Of a DNA stretch of 64,000 bases, positions 18,249-26,143 are shown in pieces. This DNA comes from Caprella mutica. Taxonomy: Eukaryota > Arthropoda > Malacostraca > Amphipoda > Caprellidae. The notes beneath the pieces were generated by a model. The model ran no database searches. It worked only from the letters and a program-made list of their open reading frames with translations, and was not told the origin of the DNA. The stretch's first letter is position 1; every line of letters starts with the position of its first letter. The position numbers and the translations under genes are program-made. The stretch is taken from contig CANNZV010002586.1 of assembly GCA_947561585.1 (NCBI GenBank), positions 47,410 to 111,409 of the forward strand, written 5' to 3'.

Positions 18249-18740
18249 ATGACAAAGAACCAAACATACCTCCAAACTCTCTTCAATCGCTCTTTCGAAT
18301 ATCAACCTGATATCGAAGCCCTCCGTAGCGAACACCTTCCATGTAGCTTTACTACATCTGAACCAAATGGCGAAGGCAACATCATCGGTATCATCTGTAG
18401 AGAACAAGAAGACCTTTATAACATAAGACTTCCAAAAGAACTCAATCAACTTGAATATCTTAACCTTTGTGATAATAAAAATCTGACACAATTCTTTTTC
18501 GAAGACGCATTTCCTAAATTAAAACATTTCGACTGTAGTGATAGCAAAATTGATTATTTAGATTTTCCATCAGGATTTACAGCTTTAGAATATTGTGATG
18601 CCAGTCGTAATGAAATCCAAGAATTTAATTTTAATAGCGATACTCCTAATTTGACCTTTTTAGAATTAAGTGGTAATAAAATTGAAGATATTTATTTTCG
18701 CTTTGAATGTGAGCAATTAAAAAAATTTGTATTTGATTGA
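18249..18740 (+). CDS. Roco protein, leucine-rich-repeat fragment
   Basis: 163 residues up to the first frame break. After ~55 N-terminal residues come leucine-rich repeats of the short bacterial type: LEYLNLCDNKNL, LKHFDCSDSKI, LEYCDASRNEI, LTFLELSGNKI. The frame closes at TGA 18738-18740; one base over, the repeat goes on (DNQLSNINFKFPMPNLE), and a second shift near 18790 continues as LHLRGNQLQGLPQILARF into the next fragment. LRRs in such proteins usually sense a ligand or partner. No signal peptide, so cytoplasmic. Confidence 0.8.
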   Translation: MTKNQTYLQTLFNRSFEYQPDIEALRSEHLPCSFTTSEPNGEGNIIGIICREQEDLYNIRLPKELNQLEYLNLCDNKNLTQFFFEDAFPKLKHFDCSDSKIDYLDFPSGFTALEYCDASRNEIQEFNFNSDTPNLTFLELSGNKIEDIYFRFECEQLKKFVFD

Positions 18741-18835
18741 TAATCAGTTGAGTAATATCAATTTTAAATTTCCGATGCCTAATTTAGAATTGCCTGCATC
18801 TTCGAGGGAATCAATTACAAGGCCTACCTCAAATA

Positions 18836-19822
18836 TTGGCTCGTTTTGAGTCTTTACAAGAATTGTATTTAGGCGAAAATCCTATGAGTGGAATGCCTGA
18901 AACGGTTGTAGGACAAGGTGAAAATCATAATTCTGCGGAGGAAGTCTTGGCATATTTAAGTTCGATGTTAAAAAGTGCAGTAAAGCATTTACATGAAGCA
19001 AAAATGGTTCTAGTAGGTAACGGTGAAGTAGGGAAGTCTTCCATCCGAATAAAATTATTAGATGAAACTGCCGCACTTCCAAAGAAAGAAGACCGAACTC
19101 CAGGATTAGATATTTCAACTTATACGATAAAAGATATTTTGACTCCAGAGATGAATGCGTCGATCAATTTTGATTTAAATATTTGGGACTTTGGAGGACA
19201 AGGAAAATACAGAGAGGTCCAACAACTTTTTTGTACGCCGAAAACACTATATCTTTTTGTAACTGCTTGTGATGATAAACCGACCAAGGAAGATTATGTA
19301 GGATTTGAATATTGGATTTCTATGGTGAATGCCTATAGTTCAGAAGGAACTGACGAACATCCAAGTCCCGTTATTCATGTGGTCAATAAAATCGACATTG
19401 CAGAGAAACCGATCAATCAAATATCCATCCTCGAATCATTTCCAAATATCAAAAAATTTGTAAAAATCAGTAGTAAAACATTGGCTAATTTTGATTTGCT
19501 TCGAGATGCCATTCGTGATATTTTACCGCATGTCAATGAGCAAATTTTTACAGAACCTTTTACTGAGAATTGGCTCAATGTCAAGGATGTTTTAAAATCC
19601 AAAGAGGCAGAGAATCATATTACCTTTGATGAGTTTTTGGAAATAAGTAATGAAAATGATTTGTCTAGAAAGGAAGCTCAAGCATGGGTAAAAGTTTTGG
19701 ATCGAATAGGTGCTGTGATTTACTTTGGAACAGATCCTGAGTTAAAAAAATTGGGTGATTCTCAATCCGATTTGGGTCAAGCAAGCATTGTATTTAGCAT
19801 TGGATTCTCCATTGATAAATAA
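18836..19822 (+). CDS. Roco protein, Roc GTPase fragment
   Basis: The fragment starts inside the last LRR (SLQELYLGENPM) and carries a complete Ras-of-complex GTPase: Walker A/G1 GNGEVGKS (residues 61-68 of this fragment), G3 DFGGQ (118-122), G4 NKID (184-187). Roc domains bind GTP/GDP and switch the adjacent COR dimer. After about residue 290 (DPELKKLG) the frame departs; the last ~20 residues here are out-of-frame. The next fragment picks up the COR domain. The first Met is internal, not a genuine start. Confidence 0.8.
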   Translation: MARFESLQELYLGENPMSGMPETVVGQGENHNSAEEVLAYLSSMLKSAVKHLHEAKMVLVGNGEVGKSSIRIKLLDETAALPKKEDRTPGLDISTYTIKDILTPEMNASINFDLNIWDFGGQGKYREVQQLFCTPKTLYLFVTACDDKPTKEDYVGFEYWISMVNAYSSEGTDEHPSPVIHVVNKIDIAEKPINQISILESFPNIKKFVKISSKTLANFDLLRDAIRDILPHVNEQIFTEPFTENWLNVKDVLKSKEAENHITFDEFLEISNENDLSRKEAQAWVKVLDRIGAVIYFGTDPELKKLGDSQSDLGQASIVFSIGFSIDK

Positions 19823-21299
19823 TGCTAAGATTACTCCAAATCTTTTTCCTTTTATTTGGCAAAACTCAACGCCTACGGAGCATAACAAACTAATTGCATT
19901 AATGTGCGCTTGTAAGTTATCCTATCTTAATATCAATAATTTGGGTGAGAAAGAGTACATCGTCCCTTCCTTACTTAAACCTGAAATTCCAGCTTTTCCA
20001 AATCATTTGACTCAACCAGATTTTGAAATCAAATTTAATTTCGATCCATTTATTCCCGCAGGAACGGTAAATAAATTAATGGTTAATTTGCATCAAGATA
20101 TTTACAATAATTATAAATGGAAGAATAATGTTATCTTTCATAAACCTGAGGCGAATAGCTATGCCCATGTGTGTGAAAATTGGGAAGAGAAATATATTGA
20201 AATAAAATTATATGGAAAAAAAGTAATGAGTATTTTTAACTTAGTTAATTCTACTTTAAATGAAATCAATACCAATCTCAAGAATTCAAGATTTATTCAA
20301 AAATTGGATTACTTTGTCACAGCTCGACATGAAAAAGGTTGGTTTGATTTAGATACTTTAAAAGCATTTGGAGCAAATGAATTTTCGTTTTTATGGGGAG
20401 AACAACCATCACCAGTCCTAAAAAAAGATACCATGCAAGATGTAATAAAACTAATTGGAAATGCTAAACTAAAAAAAGCCTTGGAGCTTCTTTTAACAAA
20501 ATCTCCAACAGAATTTGAAGATAATATTACTCAACTAAAATTACGATTGTCTAATTTGAAAAGGGATGAAATAGAGAATACTATAAGTCGTGCTGATGCA
20601 AATTTAGAAAGGAATCAAATCACTAGTTCCACGTTAAAGTTAGTTCGGGCAATTGAAAATTTTAATGAAAATCCCAACCCTACAGTCCCGCCTCCAGTAA
20701 CTTCTCCTAAAAATAAAATTTACTTTTCCTATGCTTGGGGAGATCCGAAAGAAAAAGAAAAAAGCCGTGAAGATATTGTTAATGGACTTTATGATTCTTT
20801 AAAAGAAGATGGATTTAATATTCTTCGAGACAAAATGGATTTGGAATATGGCGGTTTGATTTCTGAATTTATGAAAGACATAGGGGAAGGAGATTTGATT
20901 GTAGTATTTATAAGTGAAAAATATGTAAGGTCGCCTTATTGTATGTTTGAGCTTTATGAAATTGCTAGAAATTGTAAATGGGATAAACAAAATTTTTCCA
21001 AAAGAATATTACCTGTTCCCGTTCAATATATTGATTTTGCTGATCCAGATGTGCTTGGTGAATATTTTGATTATTGGGAAGCAGAAGAATCGAAATGGGC
21101 AAAATTTATTCAAAAAAGAATTGGGCAAGTTTCAGTAGCACAATCGACTCGGTTTCATAATACAAAGAACATTAATCAAAATTTTGGAAATTTATCAGAC
21201 TGGCTTTCGGATATGAATCAGATGACTTCTGGTTTACTAGAGGAAAATGATTTTAAAAAAATAAAGAAAGCTATCTTAAATCGGTTAAGAAAAGTATGA
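19755..21299 (+). CDS. Roco protein, COR - EAD-like - TIR fragment
   Basis: 514 codons. Residues 1-215: COR domain (VILNPIWVKQALYLALD is a typical start). Residues about 225-303: helical segment (VIKLIGNAKLKKALELLL, then LKLRLSNLKR and RADANLERNQIT) resembling effector-associated domain EAD11 of NTP-dependent conflict systems. Residues 319-490: TIR domain, with IYFSYAWGD as the first strand, LIVVFISEKYVRSPYCMFELYE containing the conserved Glu (399) expected for NAD hydrolysis, and the WEAEESKWAKFI region. TIR effectors in bacteria usually cleave NAD+ on activation. Its first codon is inside the gene, after a frame break. The stop TGA (21297-21299) overlaps the next ATG. Confidence 0.85.
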   Translation: MILNPIWVKQALYLALDSPLINNAKITPNLFPFIWQNSTPTEHNKLIALMCACKLSYLNINNLGEKEYIVPSLLKPEIPAFPNHLTQPDFEIKFNFDPFIPAGTVNKLMVNLHQDIYNNYKWKNNVIFHKPEANSYAHVCENWEEKYIEIKLYGKKVMSIFNLVNSTLNEINTNLKNSRFIQKLDYFVTARHEKGWFDLDTLKAFGANEFSFLWGEQPSPVLKKDTMQDVIKLIGNAKLKKALELLLTKSPTEFEDNITQLKLRLSNLKRDEIENTISRADANLERNQITSSTLKLVRAIENFNENPNPTVPPPVTSPKNKIYFSYAWGDPKEKEKSREDIVNGLYDSLKEDGFNILRDKMDLEYGGLISEFMKDIGEGDLIVVFISEKYVRSPYCMFELYEIARNCKWDKQNFSKRILPVPVQYIDFADPDVLGEYFDYWEAEESKWAKFIQKRIGQVSVAQSTRFHNTKNINQNFGNLSDWLSDMNQMTSGLLEENDFKKIKKAILNRLRKV

Positions 21300-22477
21300 T
21301 CGAAGCCCAAGCCTTAATTGACCAAATCCCCATTCGCCATAATTGGATTTCGATGATTCAACTCTGTGGCATTGTTCAAGGATTTTTACTTAGCTTGGTC
21401 ATTTTATTTCGCAATCCACCAGAAAACAAAACCATTCAACTATTTGGATTTTTTATTTTTTTTGTCTCCATTATTCTATTAGATAATTATTTATGTTATA
21501 CGGGATTAATGAAATATTCATTACATCTCAATGATTCCACAGAGGTGCTTGTGCTCTTACTTGGACCTACTATTTATTTTTTTTTAAAGAGTATTTTGTC
21601 AAAAGAAAAATTTACGTTCCCGATAATACGTACGCATTGGCTACATTTTGTCTTACCGATTCTTTATTTTTTGATCCAATTACAATATATTTTTTCTCCT
21701 ATTGAAGTTAAATTGAACGCTTACCTTGGTGCATATTTTCCAAAGTTGGGGTTTGTAGATTTCGATTATTCAGGATTTTATTTTTTAATGATTAAAGATG
21801 AGTTCCGATGGTTGGTTTTGTTTAGCTTTTTGTTTTACATTATTTTAGTTATTCGATTAGGAATCCAAAATATTGAAAAATTCAAATCATCTTTCGGCTC
21901 AATCAAGGGAGATAAATACGGTTTTTCTATCCATGCAATTGTATTGTTAACAATGACCTTTTTTATTATATTTTTTGTCTTTTGGAATAATGAGACAGAT
22001 GCTGGAGATCATATCATTTCTTTGTTTTTGACAGGGTGTATTTTTTTAACTAGTTTTTCTATTCTTGCTCAATCTAAGTTTTTTGAGAAGTCATGGGTGG
22101 GAGACAAATATGATACTTCTGGTTTGCAATCCAATTATCAGGATATTTTACAACAAGTTCAATCCTTTTTTGAAAAGGAAAAATATTACCTCAATGAGGA
22201 TGCTTCTCTCAAAGATTTATCTACTCAAATGCGATTGCCTTCCAATTATATTTCTCAAGCAATCAATCATGAAACACAACAAAATTTTAATGATTTTATC
22301 AATCAATATAGAATTGAGGAAGTCAAGCTTCGACTCAAAGATGAAGCCTTTTCCCATCTGAATATTGCTGGAATAGGAAAAACTGTTGGATTTAAATCTA
22401 AGTCTGCTTTTTATGCAGCGTTTAAGAAATTTACCAAAATGACACCTACTCAGTATTTGAACCACAAAAGGAAATAA
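21296..22477 (+). CDS. Membrane-bound AraC-family transcriptional regulator
   Basis: 393 residues. The first ~260 contain about seven hydrophobic spans, giving a polytopic membrane sensor; the last ~105 are an AraC DNA-binding domain (LKDLSTQMRLPSNYISQAINH as first helix-turn-helix, then IAGIGKTVGFKSKSAFYAAF and KFTKMTPTQYLNHKR). The ATG overlaps the stop of the Roco-TIR gene in ATGA, so translation is probably coupled and the regulator should be made with the Roco protein. Membrane AraC regulators of this type are common in Bacteroidota. The last seven codons lie in the arm of a long palindrome. Confidence 0.88.
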   Translation: MIEAQALIDQIPIRHNWISMIQLCGIVQGFLLSLVILFRNPPENKTIQLFGFFIFFVSIILLDNYLCYTGLMKYSLHLNDSTEVLVLLLGPTIYFFLKSILSKEKFTFPIIRTHWLHFVLPILYFLIQLQYIFSPIEVKLNAYLGAYFPKLGFVDFDYSGFYFLMIKDEFRWLVLFSFLFYIILVIRLGIQNIEKFKSSFGSIKGDKYGFSIHAIVLLTMTFFIIFFVFWNNETDAGDHIISLFLTGCIFLTSFSILAQSKFFEKSWVGDKYDTSGLQSNYQDILQQVQSFFEKEKYYLNEDASLKDLSTQMRLPSNYISQAINHETQQNFNDFINQYRIEEVKLRLKDEAFSHLNIAGIGKTVGFKSKSAFYAAFKKFTKMTPTQYLNHKRK

Positions 22478-22574
22478 AAGAAGGGCAAAAGATTTTTCAC
22501 ATGTTTCGGTGATACTAATTACCATATTATGTGAAAAATCTTTTGTCTTTCTTTTATTTCCTTTTGTGGTTCAA
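22457..22574. repeat. Long palindrome overlapping the 3' end of the AraC gene
   Basis: 46-nt arms (22457-22502 and 22529-22574) differ at two positions. The left arm includes the last 21 coding bases and stop codon of the AraC gene. The loop side shares ttttttcacatg-type and ttcggtgat blocks with the element at 31468-31576. It would also act as a terminator. Confidence 0.75.
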
Positions 22575-22693
22575 AATCACCACATTTTATTGAAAACATG
22601 TCCATAATTGCAATTTAGGACTTCAATACTTCTGATTATGTGTTTTTCTTTCCCACTTTCCCACATCTTTGTTTTGAACTAAAAAATAAAAAT

Positions 22694-23806
22694 ATGGAAA
22701 AGAAAATTCGTCGGTATGACTTAGATTGGTTGAGAGTGATAGTTTTTGGACTCTTGATATTTTACCATGTGGGAATGTTTTTTGTGCCATGGGGATGGCA
22801 TATAAAGAATAATGAATTATATGATTGGCTTCAATATCCGATGCTTTTTGTTAACCAATGGCGATTACCAATTCTATTTATTATTTCTGGAATGGGGACA
22901 AGATATGCACTTGCCTATAGGAGTGGAAAAGAGTTTCGACTGGAGCGATTAAAACGCTTGGGAATCCCTTTAGTTTTTGGAATATTGATGATAATTCCAC
23001 CCCAAGTGTATATAGAAAGAATAGTGGATGGTGATTTTACGGGTTCTTATTTTCAGTATTTGACTACTGATGCTTTTAAAGGAATTTACCCTTTAGGGAA
23101 TATTAGTTGGCATCATCTGTGGTTTTTACCGTACCTTTTACTGTATTCAATAATTCTTTCACCCGTTTTTATTTATCTAAGAAATAATCCAGAATCCAAA
23201 TTCTTACGATGGGTGAAAAAACTGATGCAACCCCAATTTGGACTTTACTTTTTTGTAATACCTATTTATTTTATCGAGGCATTTATGGAACCTTATTTTC
23301 CAGTAACCCATGCGTTGGTAGGAGATTGGTTTGCTCTCACCATGTACATTTGTCTTTTCTTTTTGGGTTATGTTTTGATTGCTGTTGGAGATGTTTTTTG
23401 GGAAAAAGTAAATCAGTTAAAAGGCTATGCTTTTGTAATTGGAATCATTGCGTTTAGTACACGATTATGGTTTAGGGAAATGGAAGATAGTACGATTTTA
23501 CATTTTGTAGATGCATTGTTAGCAGTAGTTAATGGTTGGTCTTGGATAATTGTTTTGTTTGGCTATGCTTCGAAGTTTTTAAATAAAAAAAGTAATTTCC
23601 TAAGTTATTGTAACACCGCAGTATATCCATTTTATATTATACATCAAACGATTACCATTATTTTGGGATATTTTTTAATGAATAAAAATTGGAATTTTGG
23701 GTTGAAATTTTTGCTGCTTTCATTTGGGACATTTTTTGTAAGTTGGTTGTTATATGAAGGAATTCGGAGGGTAGGAGTGTTGCGACCTTTGTTTGGATTA
23801 AAGTAA
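22694..23806 (+). CDS. Acyltransferase 3 family membrane protein
   Basis: About 370 residues from the Met of MEKKIRRYDLDWLRV; an earlier Met 18 codons upstream adds a poor leader. The RYDLDWLRVIVFGLLIFYHVG start (catalytic His in the first span) and about ten hydrophobic spans are typical of acyltransferase family 3, which transfers acyl groups onto surface sugars or lipids at the inner membrane. LPILFIISGMGTRYAL and FRLERLKRLGIPLVFG are family landmarks. It stands alone after the palindrome; acceptor unknown. Confidence 0.85.
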   Translation: MEKKIRRYDLDWLRVIVFGLLIFYHVGMFFVPWGWHIKNNELYDWLQYPMLFVNQWRLPILFIISGMGTRYALAYRSGKEFRLERLKRLGIPLVFGILMIIPPQVYIERIVDGDFTGSYFQYLTTDAFKGIYPLGNISWHHLWFLPYLLLYSIILSPVFIYLRNNPESKFLRWVKKLMQPQFGLYFFVIPIYFIEAFMEPYFPVTHALVGDWFALTMYICLFFLGYVLIAVGDVFWEKVNQLKGYAFVIGIIAFSTRLWFREMEDSTILHFVDALLAVVNGWSWIIVLFGYASKFLNKKSNFLSYCNTAVYPFYIIHQTITIILGYFLMNKNWNFGLKFLLLSFGTFFVSWLLYEGIRRVGVLRPLFGLK

Positions 23807-24135
23807 CTCTGTGCCTTTGCGCCTTTGTCTTTACACGTCAATATTTTTTCTGTTTGATATGAGATAATATATAAGGTTTTAACGCTAATTAATATTGGGA
23901 TTTCGGTCATTCTCAATACTCACTATCTCAATACCCAATACCCACTATCTCAATACTTGTATTAAAAATAGAATTGAAAATATTTATTATCCGCAACTCC
24001 AATTATTTTAGTAGATTTTAGGGTCGAATAATGTAGCGACTTAAAAAGTCGCTTTACTTAAAGCTGGTGATTTTGCCTGTAATCATTAGGTTTTTGCTAA
24101 ATGAGTATAATTTTTTATGCTTAAAAAACTAATTC

Positions 24136-24170
24136 AAAAAGTTATATAAATCATTATTTTATAACTTTTT
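24136..24170. promoter_or_regulatory. Dyad upstream of the S24 repressor gene, candidate operator
   Basis: 11-bp perfect arms, aaaaagttata and tataacttttt (24136-24146 and 24160-24170), 46 bp before the likely -7 box. Autorepressors of this class usually bind dyads near their own promoter, so this is a candidate operator; it is AT-rich and could arise by chance. Confidence 0.35.
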
Positions 24171-24215
24171 TGGATAAAAAAATGATTTTAAGTTACAAAG
24201 TGTTCACAAAATGTT

Positions 24216-24223
24216 TATCTTTG
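24216..24223 (+). promoter_or_regulatory. Putative promoter of the S24 repressor gene (TATCTTTG)
   Basis: TATCTTTG fits TAnnTTTG and lies 31 bp before the ATG at 24255. The -33 region is not clear. Confidence 0.4.
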
Positions 24224-24254
24224 GTTTTACAATCAACTAAAAAGTTTACCAAAA

Positions 24255-25088
24255 ATGAATAGCGTAGTTACTCAAAGATTTATTAAATGTCATGACAAAT
24301 TGAAGGAAGAAAAGCGAGTTCGAAGCAGCCGCCAATTTGCAATGTCATTAGATTATTTACCGCAAAGTCTTTCTGAAATCCTTAAAGGGCGACGGGATGT
24401 AACTATAGAATTACTGCGAAAAGCAATTGAAAAATATCAGATGAATCCTGTCTACGTCTATACAGGAGATGGTCCAATGTTTATGACAGAGGAAGACCAT
24501 AAATCATTTCGAGTATTGACGATTGTTACAAATGGCCAAGAAGATGAACGAATAGTTCATGTTCCAATTCCAGCGCAAGCAGGTTATGCTGGTGAATTAT
24601 CGAGCCCTACATTTATTCAAGACCTTCCAAGTTTTACACTTCCTGATTATAAATACAAAGTTGGAACACATCGAAGTTTTGATGTAGCAGGTGATAGTAT
24701 GGAACCCACATTATTTGAAGGAGACAAAGTAATTTGTAGTTTTTTAGAACCAACTCTTTGGGAAAATTCTATAAAAGATAATTATGTATATGTTATCGTC
24801 ACACGTGGGGATGTTGTTGTAAAAAGAGTATTTAATAAACTTAAAGAAGAGAAATGCTTAAGCCTAGTTTCTGATAATAATTTTTACGAACCTTATAAAG
24901 TTTCAATTGGAGACATTCGAGAAATGTGGTATGTGCGGGCTAAGATTAGTCCATTTTTGCCTTCTCCATCCAATATTCAAAATATGGTTCGGGATGAGGT
25001 GAGACAATTGCAAAGTATCGTTACCAAACAAAATCAATTAATCTATAATTTAAATGAGACTATCGAAAAACTGATAGAACGCACTTAG
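24255..25088 (+). CDS. S24 (LexA/CI-like) HTH repressor with C-terminal coiled coil
   Basis: 277 residues. Residues 1-75 form a helix-turn-helix of the phage-repressor kind (SSRQFAMSLDYLPQSLSEIL). Residues ~100-235 are an S24 peptidase domain: possible cleavage region PIPAQAGYAG (105-113), catalytic Ser in GDSMEPTL (Ser148) and Lys in VVVKRV (Lys190). The last ~40 residues look like a short coiled coil. Such proteins repress promoters until RecA-stimulated self-cleavage. No phage genes are around it, so it is either a host regulator or a relic. The 75-residue gene follows within 40 bp. Confidence 0.88.
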   Translation: MNSVVTQRFIKCHDKLKEEKRVRSSRQFAMSLDYLPQSLSEILKGRRDVTIELLRKAIEKYQMNPVYVYTGDGPMFMTEEDHKSFRVLTIVTNGQEDERIVHVPIPAQAGYAGELSSPTFIQDLPSFTLPDYKYKVGTHRSFDVAGDSMEPTLFEGDKVICSFLEPTLWENSIKDNYVYVIVTRGDVVVKRVFNKLKEEKCLSLVSDNNFYEPYKVSIGDIREMWYVRAKISPFLPSPSNIQNMVRDEVRQLQSIVTKQNQLIYNLNETIEKLIERT

Positions 25089-25125
25089 CTTTAATGTAAA
25101 TTTGAACTCATAATTATAAAAAATC

Positions 25126-25353
25126 ATGGCAAAAAGAATTACAGGAAAAGTTGTTTATGAAACCCTCAGCGGTGGATTTTGGGGAATAGTAACAGATAGT
25201 GGTAAAGAATACCGTCCAATAGAAATGCCTAATCAGCTAAAATCAAAAGGTGCAAGAGTGAGTGTGGTGGTAAAAAAAGTTGATGAAGGGATGAGTATTT
25301 TTATGTGGGGAGAACCAGTTGAGATTATTTCGTTTACGACTACTTTTATTTAA
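25126..25353 (+). CDS. Small conserved-looking protein of unknown function
   Basis: 75 residues with a compact beta-rich pattern (ITGKVVYETLSGGFWGIV, YRPIEMPNQLKSKGARV, then IFMWGEPVEII). The GGFWGIV...G and MWG features recall small beta-barrel proteins scattered in bacteria and archaea whose role I cannot name. Same direction and 37 bp after the S24 repressor, followed by a terminator, so probably in its operon. Confidence 0.65.
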   Translation: MAKRITGKVVYETLSGGFWGIVTDSGKEYRPIEMPNQLKSKGARVSVVVKKVDEGMSIFMWGEPVEIISFTTTFI

Positions 25354-25372
25354 AAAAAGATTATTGGTTTTT

Positions 25373-25419
25373 ACAAAAGAAAGTCCTCCTAGTTAATGAC
25401 TAGGAGGACTTTCTTTTGT
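25373..25419. terminator. Strong hairpin terminator
   Basis: 21-bp perfect arms with a 5-nt loop (acaaaagaaagtcctcctagt and its complement), A-tract on the left and T-tract on the right. It ends the S24/75-residue operon and probably also the minus-strand unit ending at 25471. Confidence 0.9.
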
Positions 25420-25470
25420 GATATTTTGAAGAAGTGAAAATCCGTCTTCCTTTTTTCACTTGTTCAAATT

Positions 25471-26127
25471 TTAATCATTATTCTTACCTTTTAAAGTGAT
25501 TATCTTTTTATTTTCAATATAATCAGCATTATCAGGATATCGTCGCAACATTTCTTCAACATAGGGTAATGCTTTTGCATATTTCTTTTTCTTGATATAC
25601 TTTTTGATTTTTTTATCATTTTTTGCATCTGCAGCACAAGTAGCATCGTCACTTGACCATTTATAGGTAGGGACTCTTTTAACTACTAAGTCAGCATCAG
25701 GATAATATGAATCTCTATTTGAAACTACTGCCCATCCTACCGTCATCTCCATTTCGGATGACCTTGCCCATGCTTTCCATTCACCACCTATTGATTTAAA
25801 AAACTTTTTTAATTCTTTTTCTATCCCATACTCAAGTGGGTTGCTAAATTCCAAAGCCTCAAATTTCCCTTCTTTAGAGATAGTAAATTTTATCTTGGAA
25901 ATTCCAACTCGGCAGTTATTCATCGCATCGCTGGGGTATTCGACATTTTTACTAAATACTTCAATAAAGGCATCTGATCCACCTTTATATCTATTATCTA
26001 AAACATAATAAAAAGATGATTCATCAATGGATGTAATTTTATTGTTATTTGAATGTTTAGAAAGGTTAAAAGAAAAAAGTGTAAGTAGGCTAATAGCCAT
26101 AATAAGGATTGAAAGATTCTTTTTCAT
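25471..26127 (-). CDS. Exported protein with TonB-C-like domain and helical tail
   Basis: 218 residues with an N-terminal signal or anchor (LSILIMAISLLTLFSFN). The middle resembles a TonB C-terminal domain (YPSDAMNNCRVGISKIKFTI, GIEKELKKFF, WKAW). The last ~50 residues (KYIKKKKYAKALPYVEEMLRRYP) look like one tetratricopeptide-type helix pair. No Pro-rich linker. Function unknown. The aminotransferase gene upstream ends 16 bp before, so the two are one transcript. Confidence 0.65.
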   Translation of the reverse strand: MKKNLSILIMAISLLTLFSFNLSKHSNNNKITSIDESSFYYVLDNRYKGGSDAFIEVFSKNVEYPSDAMNNCRVGISKIKFTISKEGKFEALEFSNPLEYGIEKELKKFFKSIGGEWKAWARSSEMEMTVGWAVVSNRDSYYPDADLVVKRVPTYKWSSDDATCAADAKNDKKIKKYIKKKKYAKALPYVEEMLRRYPDNADYIENKKIITLKGKNND

Positions 26128-26143
26128 GAAATAAGGTTGGTTG

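Larger units (their letters stand above)
18249..21299 (+). other. Whole Roco locus: LRR-Roc-COR, EAD-like segment, TIR, in three frames
   Basis: Read across three single-base breaks this is one gene of about 1015 codons. The breaks are an extra base near 18738 (gattgat), one near 18790 (gaattgcc) and one in the ggg at about 19752. In each case removal of one base joins two parts of the same domain: LRR into LRR twice, and Roc into COR (LKKL then VILNPIW). All three are +1 changes next to a short homopolymer, suggesting consensus error or very recent decay. The order LRR-Roc-COR defines Roco proteins. A helical segment resembling effector-associated domains and a TIR domain follow. The stop codon overlaps the start of the AraC-type gene. 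Confidence 0.75.
23807..24254. other. Intergenic region with small repeats
   Basis: About 450 bp without a gene. It holds a remnant of the 'tgtgcctttg' repeat (from 23810), two direct copies of CACTATCTCAATAC (23921-23934 and 23943-23956) in a TCAATAC-rich tract, a hairpin AGCGACTT/AAGTCGCT (24035-24053), and the regulatory dyad and promoter of the S24 repressor gene listed separately. Confidence 0.6.

Noticed and set aside
18836..18840. Independent start of a GTPase gene at 18836
   Set aside because: The first codons lie within a leucine-rich repeat that continues from upstream in another frame.
22217..22525. Minus-strand frame across the AraC end and palindrome
   Set aside because: Antisense of the DNA-binding domain and of a non-coding palindrome.
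23644..23916. Minus-strand frame over the acyltransferase end and intergenic repeats
   Set aside because: Overlaps a certain gene and low-complexity repeats.
23921..23956. Two CACTATCTCAATAC copies as a CRISPR-like array
   Set aside because: Only two 14-nt copies with an 8-nt gap inside a TCAATAC-rich tract; no spacers and no cas genes.
24255..25353. S24 repressor as the mark of a prophage
   Set aside because: No integrase, structural or lysis genes, attachment sites or tRNA nearby.
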